Assembly (NCBI RefSeq): GCF_017313785.1
Contig: NZ_JAFLNL010000003.1
Span: forward strand, 62,001 to 126,000
Reading direction: 5' to 3'
DNA length: 64,000 bases
Source: Flagellimonas aurea
Lineage (GTDB): Bacteria; Bacteroidota; Bacteroidia; Flavobacteriales; Flavobacteriaceae
The notes beneath the pieces were generated by a model that did not search any database, was not told the origin of the DNA, and worked only from the letters and a program-made list of their open reading frames with translations. Below, piece by piece: positions 27,799 through 37,491 of the stretch; the stretch's first letter is position 1, and every line of letters starts with the position of its first letter. The position numbers and the translations under genes were made by a program.

Positions 27799-28131
27799 AT
27801 GGGCCTAAAGGAATTGAGAAAAAAGAAATGGTTCAAGATTATGACCAACACCTACATTCTGGTGCTGACCATTTTTGTGATATGGATGGCTTTTTTCGAC
27901 ACCAATTCCCTTATGATTCATTTGGAGCTCGAGAACGAAATCGATAAGTTGGAAAAAGAAAAGGATTTCTTGAAAAGCGAAATTGCCAAGGATAAGGAAA
28001 TCTTGAAAAAGATGTCCGATGAAAAAGAACTTGAGAAGCTTGCCCGCGAGAAATACTACATGAAAAAGGACAACGAAGAAATATTCCTTATTGAATATGA
28101 AGATAGTCTAAAAAACAAGCAAGATGAGTGA
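27799..28131 (+). CDS. FtsB/DivIC-family septum formation protein
   Basis: The ATG at 27799, one base after the udk stop, gives 110 residues. A positively charged N-terminus leads into one membrane segment (TYILVLTIFVIWMAFF), followed by a coiled coil rich in Glu and Lys (ELENEIDKLEKEKDFLKSEI region) and the conserved LAREKYYMKKDNEEIF motif. This is the FtsB/DivIC layout of a bitopic divisome protein that pairs with FtsL and FtsQ. It overlaps mutA by 8 bases. Confidence 0.88.
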   Translation: MGLKELRKKKWFKIMTNTYILVLTIFVIWMAFFDTNSLMIHLELENEIDKLEKEKDFLKSEIAKDKEILKKMSDEKELEKLAREKYYMKKDNEEIFLIEYEDSLKNKQDE

Positions 28132-29509
28132 CACTGGCCTATTTAGTGAATTCCCAGAAGTATCCACCAAACAATGGAAACAAAAAATCCAAGTGGATCT
28201 TAAAGGTGCGGACTATAACAACACCTTGGTCTGGGAATCTTTGGAGGGCATCAATGTTAAACCATTTTACAATCAAGATGATTTAAAAAGCATCCCAACT
28301 TTTTCCTTGCCCAAAAACCATGATTGGTCCGTGGCCCAAGTCATTTATGTGGGTGACGAAAAAAAATCGAACACCAAAGCCCTCACAATACTTGAAAAAG
28401 GCGTCGAAAGTTTAATTTTTACCATTCCCAATGAAACCACGGATTTTGAAGTCCTGCTTTCGGACTTGGACATGGAGAAAATTGAACTCTATTTTTATTT
28501 TGAATTTTTGAGCTTGGAGCCCATCAAAAAATTGGTAGGTCTTCTTAGCGACAAAAAGGCAAAAGCCCATTTGAATATTGATATTATCGGACACTTGACC
28601 AAAGAGGGCAATTGGTATCACAATCTAGAAAAAGACCACAAATTACTTACCGATTTAGTCTCGCTCGGAACATCGGATATCTCAATTGTTGGGGTCGATG
28701 CTTCGCTCTACCAAAATGCCGGTGCCAATATGGTACAGCAATTGGCATACAGTTTAGCTCACGCCAACGAGTATCTAAACCATATTGTCACTTCGAGCGC
28801 AGTCGAGAAGTCTTTTCCTGTTACCTTTAAGGTGGCCGTGGGAAGCAATTATTTCTTTGAAATTGCAAAAATACGAGCATTGCGGTGGCTTTGGAAAAGT
28901 CTGGCATCAGCATATGGAATACAAAGCGAGTGCAACATCTTGGCCATTCCGTCCAAACGCAACAAAACGCTTTACGATTACAATGTGAACATGCTCCGCA
29001 CCACATCAGAATGCATGTCGGCAGTATTGGGTGGAGCGGATACCGCATCCAATCTTGCCTACGATGCGATTTACCACAAGGACAATGAGTTTGGGGAGCG
29101 AATCGCACGCAATCAACTATTACTTTTAAAAGAGGAAGGATATTTCTCCGAAGCATCTGAAATGGCGGAAGGAGCGTATTATATTGAATCACTCACCAAT
29201 CAGCTGGCTGAGAAAGCATTATCGCTATTCAAACAAATAGAAAAAACTGGCGGGTTCTTGGATGTTTTGAAAAAAGGTACCATCCAACAGAAAATCAAGG
29301 AGAGCGCCGAAAAGGAACAGCATCTTTTTGATGAAGGCAAGATAGTTTCACTCGGTACCAACAAGTATCAAAATCCACAAGACCGGATGAAGGAGAACTT
29401 AGAACTTTATCCGTTTGTAAAGACCAAGGCGCGAAAAACCATCATTGAACCCATCATAGAAAAAAGACTGGCCGAAGCATCCGAACAAAAAAGATTGAAC
29501 GATGAGTAG
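28124..29509 (+). CDS. mutA: methylmalonyl-CoA mutase small subunit
   Basis: The 461-residue protein matches the TIM-barrel half of methylmalonyl-CoA mutase ([50 protein letters not shown]). It lacks the cobalamin motif DxHxxG, as expected for the non-catalytic small subunit of the heterodimer, and is shorter than actinobacterial MutA (about 600 residues or more). The partner mutB overlaps it by 8 bases. A repeat-like palindrome lies inside the coding sequence at 28791-28810 and is read in frame. Confidence 0.92.
   Translation: MSDTGLFSEFPEVSTKQWKQKIQVDLKGADYNNTLVWESLEGINVKPFYNQDDLKSIPTFSLPKNHDWSVAQVIYVGDEKKSNTKALTILEKGVESLIFTIPNETTDFEVLLSDLDMEKIELYFYFEFLSLEPIKKLVGLLSDKKAKAHLNIDIIGHLTKEGNWYHNLEKDHKLLTDLVSLGTSDISIVGVDASLYQNAGANMVQQLAYSLAHANEYLNHIVTSSAVEKSFPVTFKVAVGSNYFFEIAKIRALRWLWKSLASAYGIQSECNILAIPSKRNKTLYDYNVNMLRTTSECMSAVLGGADTASNLAYDAIYHKDNEFGERIARNQLLLLKEEGYFSEASEMAEGAYYIESLTNQLAEKALSLFKQIEKTGGFLDVLKKGTIQQKIKESAEKEQHLFDEGKIVSLGTNKYQNPQDRMKENLELYPFVKTKARKTIIEPIIEKRLAEASEQKRLNDE
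28791..28810 (+). repeat. intragenic palindromic repeat inside mutA
   Basis: The 20-base element has a core TCGAGCGCAGTCGAGA flanked by CTT and AAG, forming an imperfect hairpin. The same core, with one base changed, occurs in mutB at 29543-29558. The element encodes the in-frame residues SSAVEK. Similar TCGAGCGCAGTCGAG elements are familiar as dispersed repeats in flavobacterial genomes. Confidence 0.6.
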
Positions 29510-31574
29510 AAAGGACCTTCAACATCTGGAATTGTCTGTCGGGTCGAGCACAGTCGAGACCCTCAATTACGAGCACGAGAATTTTGCCGCCGGCATTTCC
29601 CCTTTCCTTCGTGGCCCCTACTCCACCATGTATGTTCGCAGGCCTTGGACCATTCGCCAATATGCAGGTTTTTCAACTGCTGAAGAAAGTAATGCATTTT
29701 ATAGAAGAAATTTAGAAGCTGGCCAAAAAGGACTCTCCGTGGCCTTTGACCTACCCACCCACCGTGGTTACGATTCGGACAATGACCGTGTGGTTGGAGA
29801 CGTTGGAAAAGCAGGGGTTGCTATAGATTCCATTGAGGACATGAAGATTTTGTTCAACGGCATTCCTTTGGACAAAATGTCCGTTTCCATGACCATGAAC
29901 GGGGCCGTGATTCCCATTATGGCCTTTTACATTGTGGCAGGTCTGGAGCAAGGTGTTTCCATGGAGCAACTTTCGGGGACCATCCAGAACGATATTTTGA
30001 AAGAGTTCATGGTTCGGAACACCTACATCTACCCACCCACTCCGTCCATGCAGCTCGTGGCCGATATTTTTGAGTTCACCAGTAAAAACATGCCGAAATT
30101 CAACAGCATCAGTATTTCCGGTTACCACATGCACGAAGCTGGAGCCCCTGCATCCATGGAACTGGCTTATACCTTGGCCGATGGCATTGAGTATATCCGA
30201 ACAGGAATTAAGGCAGGGCTTAAAATTGATGAATTTGCTCCACGGCTATCCTTTTTCTGGGGTATTGGCATGAATCATTTTGCCGAGATTGCCAAAATGC
30301 GAGCAGGCCGAATGCTATGGGCAAAACTGGTAGAGCAATTCAACCCTTCGAACCCAAAATCCTCCATGCTCCGTACCCACAGTCAGACCAGTGGATGGAG
30401 CTTAACAGAACAAGACCCTTTCAACAACGTGGCCAGAACAACTATCGAAGCCATGGCGGCGGTTTTTGGGGGCACACAAAGCCTTCACACCAATGCTTTG
30501 GACGAGGCCATTGCATTGCCAACGGATTTCTCTGCGCGTATTGCGAGAAACACACAAATCTATCTGCAACAGGAAACCCATATCACCAAAACGGTAGATC
30601 CATGGGCAGGTAGCCACAAAGTGGAACAACTGACCCAAGAAATTGCAGAAAATGCCTGGGAGCTGATTCAAGAAGTGGAAAAGTTGGGCGGAATGACGAA
30701 GGCCATCGAAAAAGGCATCCCAAAAATGCGGATTGAAGAAGCCGCAGCAAAAAAACAAGCGCGCATCGATAGCGCACAGGATATTATTGTCGGGGTGAAC
30801 AAATACCGACTGGAGAACGAGGACGACCTTCAAATTTTGGAAGTCGACAATGCAAAGGTTCGAAAACAACAAATGACCCGTTTGGACCAAATCCGAAACG
30901 GTAGGGATTCCCAAAAAGTGGAAAAAGCACTCGAAGCTATCCGCATCGCGGCCAAAAAGGCCATGGAAAATAATTCCGACCGCGGAAATTTATTAGCTTT
31001 AGCAGTAGAAGCAGCAAAAGAGCGAGCTACCTTAGGTGAAATTAGCGATGCCATGGAAAGTGCGTTCGGACGCTACAGAGCAAAAATTCAATCCTTTACC
31101 GGAGTGTATTCCAAAGAAATCAAAAACGACGAAAGCTTTGAAAATGCCCGCAAATTGGCAGATGCCTTTGCGGAGCAAGAAGGACGCAGACCACGTATTA
31201 TGGTGGCCAAAATGGGTCAGGATGGGCACGACCGCGGTGCCAAAGTGGTCGCCACAGGATATGCAGACCTTGGTTTTGATGTGGATATTGGACCCTTGTT
31301 CCAGACCCCTGCCGAAGTAGCCAAGCAAGCGGTTGAAAACGATGTGCATGTGTTGGGGATATCTTCGTTAGCGGGAGGCCACAAAACCTTGGTTCCAGAG
31401 GTAGTCCAAGAACTCAAAAAATACGGTCGCGAAGACATTATGGTCATCGTAGGAGGCGTGATACCAAAACAAGATTACAAGCATTTGTTGGACAATGGGG
31501 CCGTGGCCGTGTTCGGTCCGGGCACTAAAATAGCAAATGCCGCAACTCAAATCCTGAACATTCTTTTAGATTGA
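29502..31574 (+). CDS. mutB: methylmalonyl-CoA mutase large (catalytic) subunit
   Basis: The 690-residue protein holds the substrate barrel ([52 protein letters not shown]) and a C-terminal B12-binding domain with the base-off motif DGHDRG (D574, H576, G579). It interconverts methylmalonyl-CoA and succinyl-CoA using adenosylcobalamin. With the carboxylase operon across the spacer it would channel propionyl-CoA into the TCA cycle. No epimerase gene is in the window. The N-terminus carries a second copy of the palindromic repeat. Confidence 0.96.
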   Translation: MSRKDLQHLELSVGSSTVETLNYEHENFAAGISPFLRGPYSTMYVRRPWTIRQYAGFSTAEESNAFYRRNLEAGQKGLSVAFDLPTHRGYDSDNDRVVGDVGKAGVAIDSIEDMKILFNGIPLDKMSVSMTMNGAVIPIMAFYIVAGLEQGVSMEQLSGTIQNDILKEFMVRNTYIYPPTPSMQLVADIFEFTSKNMPKFNSISISGYHMHEAGAPASMELAYTLADGIEYIRTGIKAGLKIDEFAPRLSFFWGIGMNHFAEIAKMRAGRMLWAKLVEQFNPSNPKSSMLRTHSQTSGWSLTEQDPFNNVARTTIEAMAAVFGGTQSLHTNALDEAIALPTDFSARIARNTQIYLQQETHITKTVDPWAGSHKVEQLTQEIAENAWELIQEVEKLGGMTKAIEKGIPKMRIEEAAAKKQARIDSAQDIIVGVNKYRLENEDDLQILEVDNAKVRKQQMTRLDQIRNGRDSQKVEKALEAIRIAAKKAMENNSDRGNLLALAVEAAKERATLGEISDAMESAFGRYRAKIQSFTGVYSKEIKNDESFENARKLADAFAEQEGRRPRIMVAKMGQDGHDRGAKVVATGYADLGFDVDIGPLFQTPAEVAKQAVENDVHVLGISSLAGGHKTLVPEVVQELKKYGREDIMVIVGGVIPKQDYKHLLDNGAVAVFGPGTKIANAATQILNILLD
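29541..29563 (+). repeat. intragenic palindromic repeat inside mutB
   Basis: GGGTC and GACCC form perfect outer arms around a core TCGAGCACAGTCGAGA, which differs by one base from the mutA copy. The outer arms differ from those in mutA but are self-complementary in each copy, the pattern expected of a structured mobile repeat. It reads in frame as part of [10 protein letters not shown]. Confidence 0.55.
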
Positions 31575-31708
31575 TTCCTATAACGGTCTAATAAATATCA
31601 GTTTAACTTTATTTAACGCTAAATAGCAGGTTTATTCACCCCCTGTTAACAAATTACATTTTATCGCATCCTAAATAATCGTATTTTTAGCACCTAACTT
31701 ACTATGAA

Positions 31709-32482
31709 ATGGGCAAGATTATTGCTATAGCAAACCAAAAGGGCGGAGTAGGAAAAACTACCACTACGGTAAACCTTGCAGCCTCCTTAGGTGTATTGGA
31801 AAAAAAGGTGTTGTTGATTGATGCCGACCCCCAGGCCAATGCAACATCCGGTTTGGGAATTGATGTTGATTCCGTGGAAAACGGGACCTACCAGCTTTTG
31901 GAACATACCATGAGCGTTGAAGAAGTCACCATCTCCACCGATTCCCCGAACGTAGATTTGGTACCGGCTCATATTGACTTAGTCGCCATCGAGATTGAAT
32001 TGGTTGACAAGGACAATAGGGAGTACATGCTAAAAGAAGCTCTAAAAAATCTTGGGGACAAATACGATTTTGTACTGATAGATTGTGCCCCATCATTGGG
32101 ATTGTTGACGTTGAACGCCCTAACAGCGGCAGACTCCGTAATGATTCCGATTCAATGTGAGTATTTTGCATTGGAGGGTCTTGGCAAATTATTGAACACC
32201 GTAAAAAGTGTCCAGAAAATACACAACAACGATTTGGATATCGAAGGAATGTTATTGACCATGTACGATTCCAGGTTACGGCTTTCCAACCAAGTTGTTG
32301 AAGAAGTGAAAAAACACTTTGCGGATATGGTTTTTGATACCATCATCCAGAGAAACGTTAGGCTGAGCGAAGCACCAAGTTATGGCGAGAGCATCATAAA
32401 ATACGATGCAAGCAGTAAAGGTGCCTCCAATTATCTTAACTTAGCCAACGAAATTTTGAAGAAAAACAAGGAGAAAGTTTAG
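31709..32482 (+). CDS. parA: ParA-family chromosome partitioning ATPase
   Basis: The 257-residue deviant Walker protein opens with GKIIAIANQKGGVGKTTTTVNLA (P-loop KGGVGKTT), continues with IDADPQANATSG and later VLIDCAPSLGLLT. It lacks the N-terminal DNA-binding extension of plasmid ParA, so it is a chromosomal Soj type. ParB follows directly at the next base. The stretch 31575-31708 upstream is AT-rich, with a near-match -7 box (TATTTTTA), and holds no other gene. Confidence 0.95.
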   Translation: MGKIIAIANQKGGVGKTTTTVNLAASLGVLEKKVLLIDADPQANATSGLGIDVDSVENGTYQLLEHTMSVEEVTISTDSPNVDLVPAHIDLVAIEIELVDKDNREYMLKEALKNLGDKYDFVLIDCAPSLGLLTLNALTAADSVMIPIQCEYFALEGLGKLLNTVKSVQKIHNNDLDIEGMLLTMYDSRLRLSNQVVEEVKKHFADMVFDTIIQRNVRLSEAPSYGESIIKYDASSKGASNYLNLANEILKKNKEKV

Positions 32483-33388
32483 ATGGCGAAAGCAACAAAA
32501 AAACAGGCGTTGGGAAGAGGCCTGTCCGCTCTTTTGAATGATCCTGAGAATGATATTAAATCAGTTTCGGACAAGAATGCGGACAAGGTTATAGGTAATG
32601 TAGTAGAACTGGATATCAATTCCATTGAAGTAAACCCATTCCAGCCACGTTCCAATTTTAACGACGAAACCCTTGAAGAACTGGCCAGTTCCATTCGAGA
32701 ACTTGGCATTATACAACCTATAACGGTTAGGAAACTGGATTTTAACAAATTCCAGTTGGTTTCCGGGGAACGTAGGTTCCGCGCATCCAAATTGGTCGGA
32801 TTGGAAACCATTCCAGCTTATATCCGCATTGCCAACGACCAAGAATCCTTGGAAATGGCCTTGGTGGAGAATATTCAAAGGCAAGATCTTGACCCCATCG
32901 AAATTGCTCTCTCTTATCAACGCTTGATTGATGAAATCGAGATTACCCAAGAGAAATTGAGTGACCGCGTTGGAAAAAAACGTTCCACCATCACCAATTA
33001 CCTTAGGTTGTTGAAATTGGACCCGATTATCCAAACCGGAATGCGGGATGGATTCATCAGTATGGGTCATGGTAGGGCACTTATCAACATTGACAAGAAA
33101 AAAGACCAAATCGCCATTTATGAAAAGGTGGTTTCCGATGGCCTATCCGTTAGAGCTACCGAACAATTGGTGAAAGACCATAAAGAACCCAAAAGTTCAG
33201 GTTCCGAAAAGAAAAAGAGCACTTCGGATGTTCCTGAATTTGTTTCCAGCAGTTTGGACTCCATCAAAGAGCGACTAGCGACCAAAGTGGACATTACCAC
33301 TTCAAAAAACGGAAAAGGAAAAATTGTGATACCCTTCCATTCAGAGGAAGATTTTAAGCGTATCAAAAAATTGTTGACAGGTGAATAA
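32483..33388 (+). CDS. parB: ParB-family centromere-binding protein
   Basis: The 301-residue protein has the N-terminal ParB/CTP-binding domain with GERRFRASKLVGLETIPAYI and the NIQRQDLDPIEIA segment. A central helix-turn-helix follows (QEKLSDRVGKKRSTITNYLRLL), then a C-terminal dimer region. With ParA it segregates the chromosome origin. The ATG follows the parA stop with no gap, and its 3' end overlaps the DUF5683 gene by 8 bases. Confidence 0.94.
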   Translation: MAKATKKQALGRGLSALLNDPENDIKSVSDKNADKVIGNVVELDINSIEVNPFQPRSNFNDETLEELASSIRELGIIQPITVRKLDFNKFQLVSGERRFRASKLVGLETIPAYIRIANDQESLEMALVENIQRQDLDPIEIALSYQRLIDEIEITQEKLSDRVGKKRSTITNYLRLLKLDPIIQTGMRDGFISMGHGRALINIDKKKDQIAIYEKVVSDGLSVRATEQLVKDHKEPKSSGSEKKKSTSDVPEFVSSSLDSIKERLATKVDITTSKNGKGKIVIPFHSEEDFKRIKKLLTGE

Positions 33389-34037
33389 AAACCTCCTTTT
33401 ATTGCTCTTTGCCTTTTTGTTGTTTCATTCAGGTTTTTCCCAAGAAGAAGAGGAAAACAAAGAAAAGGAACAGCCTCAGCAAACCAAAGAGGTAGACTCT
33501 ATTACCCAAACCATGGAAGGAGAAGGTGTTACTTTTGAAGAGGTAACAAAGCAAAAGAGCATCAATCCCCTTGCTCCCAGTAAAGCTGCGTTTTATTCAG
33601 CCGTTCTTCCGGGTCTAGGACAAATCTACAACAAACGCTATTGGAAGGCACCCATAGTTTGGGGCGCCATAGGAACAGGAATTTATGTCTATTCCTTCAA
33701 CAACACCGAATATCGGAGAGCAAGGAATGCTTTTAAACGGCGACTTGCAGGTTTTGAGGATGATGAGTTCTGGGATTTGAACGGAGATGGCAATGGTCCG
33801 GACCTAACATCCGAAGCACTGCAAGAAGCTCAAGAAAACACCCAACGGGACCGAGATCTTGCCCTGGTCATTACCATTGCACTCTATGCCCTTAATATTA
33901 TTGATGCCAATGTGGACTCCCACTTGAAGCAATACAATGTGAGCGACGACCTAGCAGTTGACTTTAACCCTTATTTAGATATAAATCCGTTTACCAACAA
34001 GCCAAACTACGGTATGGCTATGGTGATAAAATTTTAA
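33381..34037 (+). CDS. DUF5683 domain protein, exported
   Basis: The 218-residue protein has a signal peptide (LLLLLFAFLLFHSGFSQ, residues 4-20), an acidic low-complexity stretch (EEEENKEKEQPQQ) and a DUF5683 domain with the landmarks KAAFYSAVLPGLGQIYNKRYWKAP and YALNIIDANVDSHLKQYNVSDDL. The domain contains hydrophobic helices, so it is probably an envelope protein. No biochemical role is known to me. Its place between parB and dapB looks like operon packing. Confidence 0.85.
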   Translation: MNKNLLLLLFAFLLFHSGFSQEEEENKEKEQPQQTKEVDSITQTMEGEGVTFEEVTKQKSINPLAPSKAAFYSAVLPGLGQIYNKRYWKAPIVWGAIGTGIYVYSFNNTEYRRARNAFKRRLAGFEDDEFWDLNGDGNGPDLTSEALQEAQENTQRDRDLALVITIALYALNIIDANVDSHLKQYNVSDDLAVDFNPYLDINPFTNKPNYGMAMVIKF

Positions 34038-34040
34038 TGT

Positions 34041-34742
34041 ATGAAGATTGGTCTTTTTGGATATGGCAAAATGGGAAAGATGATCGAGCAGATTGCTCAG
34101 GATAGAGGCCATACCATCGTAGCAAAGATTGATGACCCTTCGCAGGATGTGGATTATTCCTCAATGGACGTTGCCATTGATTTCAGTACGCCCGAAGCTG
34201 CTTTTGACAATATCACCAATTGCTTTAAAAACAATGTGCCCGTCATCAGTGGAACTACCGGATGGTTGGACAAGTATTCCGACGCCATCAAAATTTGTGA
34301 AGACAACAAGAGTGCGTTTATATATGCCTCCAACTTTAGTTTGGGAGTAAATATCTTTTTTGAGCTCAATAAACAGCTAGCCAAAATGATGGCCGGATTG
34401 AACCAATACAAGGTTGGCATGGAGGAGATACATCACACACAAAAGTTGGATGCCCCAAGCGGAACTGCCATTACTTTGGCCGAAGGAATTATTGAAAACA
34501 CCGCATACGAAAACTGGAAATTGGATGAATCGAGCGATAAAACAGTTTCGATAAAATCCATAAGGGAAGGTATGGTGCCCGGAACACACAGTATTGCTTA
34601 CGCAAGTTCCGTGGACACTATCGAGATAAAACACGAAGCGCACAACAGGGAAGGGTTTGCTCTTGGGGCGGTAATAGCTTCGGAGTGGATACAAGGAAAA
34701 ACAGGTGTTTTCTCTATGAAAGACGTGTTAAACCTAAGCTAA
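34041..34742 (+). CDS. dapB: 4-hydroxy-tetrahydrodipicolinate reductase
   Basis: The 233-residue protein starts with the nucleotide-binding GLFGYGKMGK and carries ISGTTGW, the catalytic EEIHHTQKLDAPSGTA segment (the His and Lys of the DapB active site) and a C-terminal GFALGAVIASEW. It makes tetrahydrodipicolinate for lysine and meso-diaminopimelate, hence for peptidoglycan. It is somewhat shorter than E. coli DapB (273 residues) but has all motifs. Confidence 0.95.
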   Translation: MKIGLFGYGKMGKMIEQIAQDRGHTIVAKIDDPSQDVDYSSMDVAIDFSTPEAAFDNITNCFKNNVPVISGTTGWLDKYSDAIKICEDNKSAFIYASNFSLGVNIFFELNKQLAKMMAGLNQYKVGMEEIHHTQKLDAPSGTAITLAEGIIENTAYENWKLDESSDKTVSIKSIREGMVPGTHSIAYASSVDTIEIKHEAHNREGFALGAVIASEWIQGKTGVFSMKDVLNLS

Positions 34743-34792
34743 AAAACGTAACAGGAACATAGACCCAGAGTCTAACAAAGAAACTTTTTTAT

Positions 34793-36535
34793 ATGGACGG
34801 TATACAATGGATCATTTTTATTCTGATCATTCAGGTCATCCATTTCTTGGGAACTTGGAAGCTCTACGTTAAAGCAGGCAGAAAAGCATGGGAAGCCGCC
34901 ATACCGGTATACAACGGTATCGTTTTGATGAAAATCATCAATAGACCTGCCTGGTGGGTACTTTTATTGTTTATTCCCATCATCAATTTGTTGATGTTCC
35001 CCGTAGTTTGGGTGGAAACCATCCGCAGTTTTGGAAAAAAGTCCCTTGTAGATACATGGTTGGTCATCCTTACCCTTGGTTTTTATATCTATTACATCAA
35101 CTACGCAGAGGACGTAAAATATATCGAAGACCGCAGCCTAAAACCGACCACAGGTTTGGGAGAATGGGTAAGTTCCATCGTATTTGCCATTGTTGCCGCG
35201 ACTTTTGTACACACGTATTTTATACAGCCTTATGTAATCCCAACGGGGTCACTGGAACGCACGCTACGTGTCGGTGACTTCTTGTTTGTGAGCAAGTTTC
35301 ATTATGGCGCTAGGGTCCCCATGACAACCTTGGCCGCCCCTATGGTCCATGATACGCTACCTGTGCTAAAAACACGGTCTTACTTGGCCGATGTAAATCC
35401 GGAGACCCATAAAACCTCATGGATCAACAAATTGCAGTTGCCCTATATGCGTTTGCCCGGGTTTGAGAAAGTTGAAAAAAATGACATTGTCGTTTTCAGT
35501 CTACCTTCGGATACGCTCTATCAATTTTTTAAGGCACAAAAAGCGGTCATAAAGCCTATCGATAAAAAATCCAACTACGTAAAACGCTGCGTGGGAACCC
35601 CTGGGGATTCCCTGGCAGTTATTGATGGTTTTGTATATATCAACGGCGAACAGCTTAAATTATCCGACCGGGCCAAGCCCATGTATATATATGACATCTA
35701 TTCCAACAATGGAGTGTCGAGCAAGTATTTAGAAGATGTTGACGCTTCGGATTATGTTAGAAAGTACATTGCCAGCAATATCAGCGAAGCCCAATATAAT
35801 GCGGTCGTTCCCTATATTTCTGGTGGACGACCTACAGAAGATGGAAAAATTGAACTATATACTCGGGAAGATGGAATACCTACAGATGTAATCCGTCAAT
35901 TAAGACTTTCGTTATCCGAAGAAAAACCTCGTTCAAGAACAGCTAATCTAACCGATGAGATGGTCGCTGCCTTGAAACAAAATCCAGGTATTGATTCAGT
36001 GGTAAAAACAATTGAACCCAAAGGAATGTATGGCGGAAACATATTTCCACAAAAGCCTAATTTGTACCCGTGGAACAACGACAATTTTGGGCCTATCTAC
36101 ATTCCCAAGGAAGGTGCAACGGTAGAGATCAACTCCAAGACAATTCCTTTTTATAAAAAAATAATAAGGGACTACGAGCACAACGATGTGGAAGTAACAG
36201 GTGGAAAAGTACTTATTAATGGCAGCGAAGCCAATTCCTACACCTTTAAGCAAGATTACTACTGGATGATGGGCGATAACCGCGACAATTCTGAAGATAG
36301 TAGGACCTGGGGGTATGTACCTGCCGATCATATTGTGGGAAAACCAGTTTTCCTTTGGATGAGCTTTGACAACTTTAGACAGGGAATCGCCAATTGGAGG
36401 GTTCGTTGGGACCGAGTTTTCACAACCGTTGGTGGTAGCGGGGAACCGGTATCCTACTTCTGGTATTTCATAGCCCTATTGGCCGCTTGGTTTATTTTTG
36501 ATTTCTTCCGCAAGCGAAAGAAAAAGAATGCATAG
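34793..36535 (+). CDS. lepB: signal peptidase I, enlarged flavobacterial type
   Basis: At 580 residues this is much longer than E. coli LepB (324). The N-terminal ~110 residues hold hydrophobic segments of the DUF5684 type (AWWVLLLFIPIINLL). Catalytic Ser153 lies in PTGSL and Lys264 in YVKRCVGTPGD. The last conserved box, GDNRDNSEDSR, lies near 493-503, so roughly 200 residues are inserted between the Lys box and the last box. A C-terminal membrane segment precedes a basic tail (FFRKRKKKNA). It removes signal peptides at the outer face of the inner membrane. Confidence 0.93.
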   Translation: MDGIQWIIFILIIQVIHFLGTWKLYVKAGRKAWEAAIPVYNGIVLMKIINRPAWWVLLLFIPIINLLMFPVVWVETIRSFGKKSLVDTWLVILTLGFYIYYINYAEDVKYIEDRSLKPTTGLGEWVSSIVFAIVAATFVHTYFIQPYVIPTGSLERTLRVGDFLFVSKFHYGARVPMTTLAAPMVHDTLPVLKTRSYLADVNPETHKTSWINKLQLPYMRLPGFEKVEKNDIVVFSLPSDTLYQFFKAQKAVIKPIDKKSNYVKRCVGTPGDSLAVIDGFVYINGEQLKLSDRAKPMYIYDIYSNNGVSSKYLEDVDASDYVRKYIASNISEAQYNAVVPYISGGRPTEDGKIELYTREDGIPTDVIRQLRLSLSEEKPRSRTANLTDEMVAALKQNPGIDSVVKTIEPKGMYGGNIFPQKPNLYPWNNDNFGPIYIPKEGATVEINSKTIPFYKKIIRDYEHNDVEVTGGKVLINGSEANSYTFKQDYYWMMGDNRDNSEDSRTWGYVPADHIVGKPVFLWMSFDNFRQGIANWRVRWDRVFTTVGGSGEPVSYFWYFIALLAAWFIFDFFRKRKKKNA

Positions 36536-36557
36536 GTAATTTAAACTCATCTGTTCT

Positions 36558-37190
36558 TTGAAAATTCTTATCCATCCTTCCTATTTTCCCAGCATTGCAA
36601 CCTTTGCTGCTATCGTCCAGCATGAGGTAATTTGGGAGGTGCATGATAATTTTCAGAAACAGACCTACCGGAACCGTTGTTATATTTCTACGGACAAGGG
36701 CAAACATATGCTCAATATTCCTATAAAACACGTTGGTGGCAATGAGGGACGTCAAAAGTATATTGATGTAAGCACCGAAAATAGTTACAATTGGAAAAAA
36801 GAGCATTGGCGCACTTTGGAAACGGCTTACAGAACCTCGCCCTTCTTCGAATTTTATGAAGACGATATTAGACCTATCTACGAAGGAAACGAAGACTCGC
36901 TCTACAATCTGAACTTAAAAACCATTGAAGCCATTGCTGATTGTGTTGGAATAAAAATTCCAACAGCTAAAACCGAAACGTACCAGATTGAACCAACCAC
37001 CTATTTTGATGCCCGATTTTTGGTAGAGGCCAAAAAAGAAAAAGATTGGAACATAGAACCTTATACACAGGTTTTTGAGGAGCGCCATGGTTTTATACCC
37101 AATTTGAGCATCTTGGACCTCTTGTTCAATGAGGGCACCAATACACTTAGCTACTTAAAAAATCTATCTTTAGGTTTTACAAATGACTAG
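36558..37190 (+). CDS. WbqC family protein
   Basis: The reading frame has no upstream ATG: an in-frame TAA lies at 36537, and the first start is TTG at 36558, giving the family N-terminus KILIHPSYFPSIATFA. The 210-residue product shows other WbqC features (GRQKYIDVSTENSYNWKKEHWRTLETAYRTSPFFEFY). The family is linked by name to polysaccharide loci, and its function is not settled. It overlaps the next gene by 8 bases. Confidence 0.85.
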   Translation: MKILIHPSYFPSIATFAAIVQHEVIWEVHDNFQKQTYRNRCYISTDKGKHMLNIPIKHVGGNEGRQKYIDVSTENSYNWKKEHWRTLETAYRTSPFFEFYEDDIRPIYEGNEDSLYNLNLKTIEAIADCVGIKIPTAKTETYQIEPTTYFDARFLVEAKKEKDWNIEPYTQVFEERHGFIPNLSILDLLFNEGTNTLSYLKNLSLGFTND

Positions 37191-37491
37191 GCATCTCATC
37201 CACTACGGTATACATTTTTTGGTTCCCATTTTAATTGGCCTTTGGTTCTTCAAAGGAGATAGTTTTAGGGTTATTTTGATACTTCTGGCCGGAATCCTAA
37301 TAGATATAGATCACCTCTGGGCAATTCCTTTGTATGATCCCGACCGTTGCAGTGTGGGATTTCATATCTTTCATACCTATTGGGCCATTATACTCTATAT
37401 TTTGCTGCTGTTCTTTAAACCTACCCGACTAATCGGTTTGGCATTGGTCATACACATTATAGCAGATTCCGTGGATTGTTTATTGATGTGA
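37183..37491 (+). CDS. DUF6122 small membrane protein
   Basis: The 102-residue protein is strongly hydrophobic, with three to four membrane segments, and conserved charged positions inside them (GILIDIDHLW, FHIFHTYWAIILY). This pattern resembles DUF6122 and metal-dependent hydrolase-like membrane proteins. No function is known. Its last 12 bases overlap the convergent nuclease-fold gene. Confidence 0.78.
   Translation: MTRHLIHYGIHFLVPILIGLWFFKGDSFRVILILLAGILIDIDHLWAIPLYDPDRCSVGFHIFHTYWAIILYILLLFFKPTRLIGLALVIHIIADSVDCLLM

Noticed and set aside
27010..28123. Possible cobalamin riboswitch for mutAB
   Set aside because: The spacer before udk is only about 180 bases and AT-rich, with no B12-box-like sequence, and mutA itself overlaps the upstream gene.
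28612..28988. Plus-strand ORFs inside mutA that contain [12 protein letters not shown] peptides
   Set aside because: They are alternate-frame readings of the palindromic repeat within mutA, not genes.
31575..31708. Possible parS centromere site upstream of parAB
   Set aside because: No sequence close to TGTTTCACGTGAAACA was found here. CACGTG words at 54532 and 61147 lack the flanking palindrome.
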